DNA of 6,969 bases from Azohydromonas lata NBRC 102462 (GTDB lineage: Bacteria > Pseudomonadota > Gammaproteobacteria > Burkholderiales > Burkholderiaceae_C). Under the pieces are notes generated by a model. That model was not told the origin of the DNA, ran no database searches, and saw only the letters and a program-made list of their open reading frames with translations. The stretch covers positions 1 through 6,969 of the forward strand of contig CAMCTE010000146.1 of assembly GCA_945878385.1 (NCBI GenBank). The letters run 5' to 3'. Each line of letters starts with the position of its first letter. The first letter of the stretch is position 1. Both the position numbers and the translations under genes were made by a program. This document shows, piece after piece, positions 6,190-6,969 of this stretch.

Positions 6190-6891
6190 ATGCTCACTGT
6201 TTCCAATCTCCACGCCTTCTACGGCAAGAGCCATGTCCTGCACGGGGTGAATTTCACCGTGAAACCCGGCGAGATCGTGGGCCTGCTGGGTCGCAACGGC
6301 TCGGGCCGCTCCACCACAGCCAAAGCCATCATGGGCCTGGTGGACGCCACCGGTTCGGTGCGCTGGGGCGATCAGGAACTCATTGGTTCCGAGGCATTTG
6401 AGATTGCCCACAAAGGCATCGGCTATGTGCCGGAGAACCGGGACATCTTTCCCAAGCTCACGGTGCACCAAAATCTGATGCTGGGCAGCAAGGCCGCCAA
6501 GCCCGATCCCAAGGCACGCTGGCAATTCGATGACATGTACGCGTTGTTTCCGCGGTTGAAGGAACGCCAGCACACGGAGGCCGGGGTGTTGTCCGGTGGC
6601 GAACAGCAGATGCTCACCCTGTGCCGCACGCTCATGGGCGACCCCGACCTCATCATGATCGATGAGCCTACCGAAGGCCTGGCGCCCAAAATCGTCGAGC
6701 TTGTGGCCGAGTACCTGCGCGAACTCAAGCGCCGCGGAGTGTCGGTCCTCTTGGTGGAGCAAAAACTCACCATTGCGCTCGAGGTGTCCGAGCGTTGCTT
6801 GGTCATGGGCCATGGCCAGATCGTGTTCGAGGGCACGCCGACCGAGCTGCGCGACAACCGCTACATCCGCAAGGAATGGCTCGAGGTTTGA
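6190..6891 (+). CDS. livF: ABC transporter ATP-binding protein, LivF-like, with Arg in Walker A
   Basis: This 233-residue cytoplasmic ATPase is the partner of LivG. LivF-type features are the start MLTVSNLHAFYGKSHVLHGV, YVPENRDIFPKLTV (79–92), signature LSGGEQQ (134–140), Walker B LIMIDEP (154–160) with Glu159, and EGLAPKIV. The Walker A is GRNGSGRST (34–42): codon CGC gives Arg40 where ABC ATPases have Lys. The Q-loop position is Glu82 and the H-loop position is Gln191 (LLVEQK). Glu and Gln at the latter two sites are common in LivF, while Arg40 is the stronger deviation. Length and all other motifs are normal, so it does not look like a decaying gene. The gap from livG is 37 nt and no clear ribosome-binding sequence precedes ATG 6190, so expression may depend on read-through from livG or an unusual initiation site. 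Confidence 0.94.
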   Translation: MLTVSNLHAFYGKSHVLHGVNFTVKPGEIVGLLGRNGSGRSTTAKAIMGLVDATGSVRWGDQELIGSEAFEIAHKGIGYVPENRDIFPKLTVHQNLMLGSKAAKPDPKARWQFDDMYALFPRLKERQHTEAGVLSGGEQQMLTLCRTLMGDPDLIMIDEPTEGLAPKIVELVAEYLRELKRRGVSVLLVEQKLTIALEVSERCLVMGHGQIVFEGTPTELRDNRYIRKEWLEV

Positions 6892-6896
6892 ACTCT

Positions 6897-6920
6897 AAAA
6901 TCGAACGATCGTGCGATTTT
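6897..6920. promoter_or_regulatory. 24-bp near-perfect palindrome, candidate operator
   Basis: Positions 6897–6920 read as a dyad with 22 of 24 bases symmetric. Arms AAAATCG (6897–6903) and CGATTTT (6914–6920) flank a perfect ACGATCGT core (6905–6912); the only asymmetric pair is A6904/G6913. A TAAAAT hexamer at 6896–6901 resembles a -10 box, but no good -35 was seen 16–18 bp upstream. If that -10 is used, the start site would fall near the dyad centre, a common place for repressor operators. The length and symmetry suit a TetR-like dimeric repressor, but the regulator cannot be named. It starts 5 nt after livF and more likely serves the next gene than livF. Confidence 0.55.
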
Positions 6921-6935
6921 TGATCGCACCTCGTT
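6904..6935 (+). other. Hairpin downstream of livF, overlapping the palindrome
   Basis: GTGCGAT (6911–6917) and ATCGCAC (6923–6929) form a perfect 7-bp stem with a TTTTG loop. AACGA (6904–6908) and TCGTT (6931–6935) can extend it across a small internal loop. It could be a weak terminator for the transporter operon, but it lacks a following T-run (CTCGTTT then a run of C). It could equally be a second operator half-site arrangement or a 5' leader structure of the next gene. It shares bases 6911–6920 with the palindrome, so the two structures would exclude each other in RNA. Confidence 0.5.
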
Positions 6936-6959
6936 TCCCCCCCCTTACCCAACCCACAC

Positions 6960-6965
6960 GAGGAG
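6960..6965 (+). promoter_or_regulatory. Shine-Dalgarno sequence for a gene starting beyond the right edge
   Basis: GAGGAG at 6960–6965 is a strong ribosome-binding sequence placed 4 nt before the window ends (ACCC follows). No start codon follows within the window, so the coding region of this gene would begin at or just after the edge. The 69 bases between livF and this site contain no open frame and hold the palindrome, the hairpin and an 8-base C run (6937–6944). Confidence 0.65.
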
Positions 6966-6969
6966 ACCC

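Noticed and set aside
6937..6944. A run of eight C bases in the leader of the next gene as a phase-variation tract.
   Set aside because: It is short and outside any known promoter spacer or coding frame; there is no evidence of variability from a single sequence.

Overview
The window looks like ordinary chromosomal DNA from a GC-rich betaproteobacterium, most likely Burkholderiales and probably Comamonadaceae-like. This placement is an inference. It rests on the msrB–yciB–bolA gene order, the high-GC codon use, and the style of the five-gene branched-chain amino acid type ABC transporter cluster. No mobile element, CRISPR array, rRNA or tRNA was seen.

Layout. Positions 16–1408 carry a three-gene minus-strand operon read right to left: msrB (methionine-R-sulfoxide reductase), yciB (inner-membrane septation protein A) and bolA (BolA/IbaG-type protein). 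Both junctions are 4-nt TTGA overlaps in which a TTG start codon shares bases with the preceding TGA stop. Positions 1409–1642 are a divergent intergenic region. Positions 1643–6891 carry a plus-strand transporter cluster: a periplasmic binding protein, two permeases (LivH-like and LivM-like) and two ATPases (LivG-like and LivF-like). A strong intrinsic terminator with a GAAA tetraloop lies between the binding-protein gene and the first permease. The last 78 bases hold a 24-bp near-perfect palindrome, an overlapping perfect hairpin and a good Shine-Dalgarno sequence. They look like the regulatory leader of a gene that starts just beyond the right edge.

How the parts work together. The transporter genes encode a complete HAAT-family importer. 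The secreted binding protein captures an amino acid or amino-acid-like ligand, LivH/LivM form the membrane channel, and LivG/LivF power it. The terminator after the first gene would let the binding protein be made in excess over the membrane complex. The substrate cannot be read from the sequence. The minus-strand genes are housekeeping: repair of oxidised methionine, envelope maintenance, and a BolA protein usually linked to monothiol glutaredoxin and iron-sulfur biology.

Most notable points: (1) LivF has Arg instead of the Walker A Lys, plus Glu and Gln at the Q-loop and H-loop positions. LivG has an altered signature (LTYAEQ). All these changes fall in the same composite ATP site and leave the other site canonical. 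(2) The twin TTGA start/stop overlaps. (3) The dyad-rich leader at the right edge. (4) The LivM C-terminal extension. I found no convincing new multi-gene system; the window is mostly well-known families with some informative deviations.
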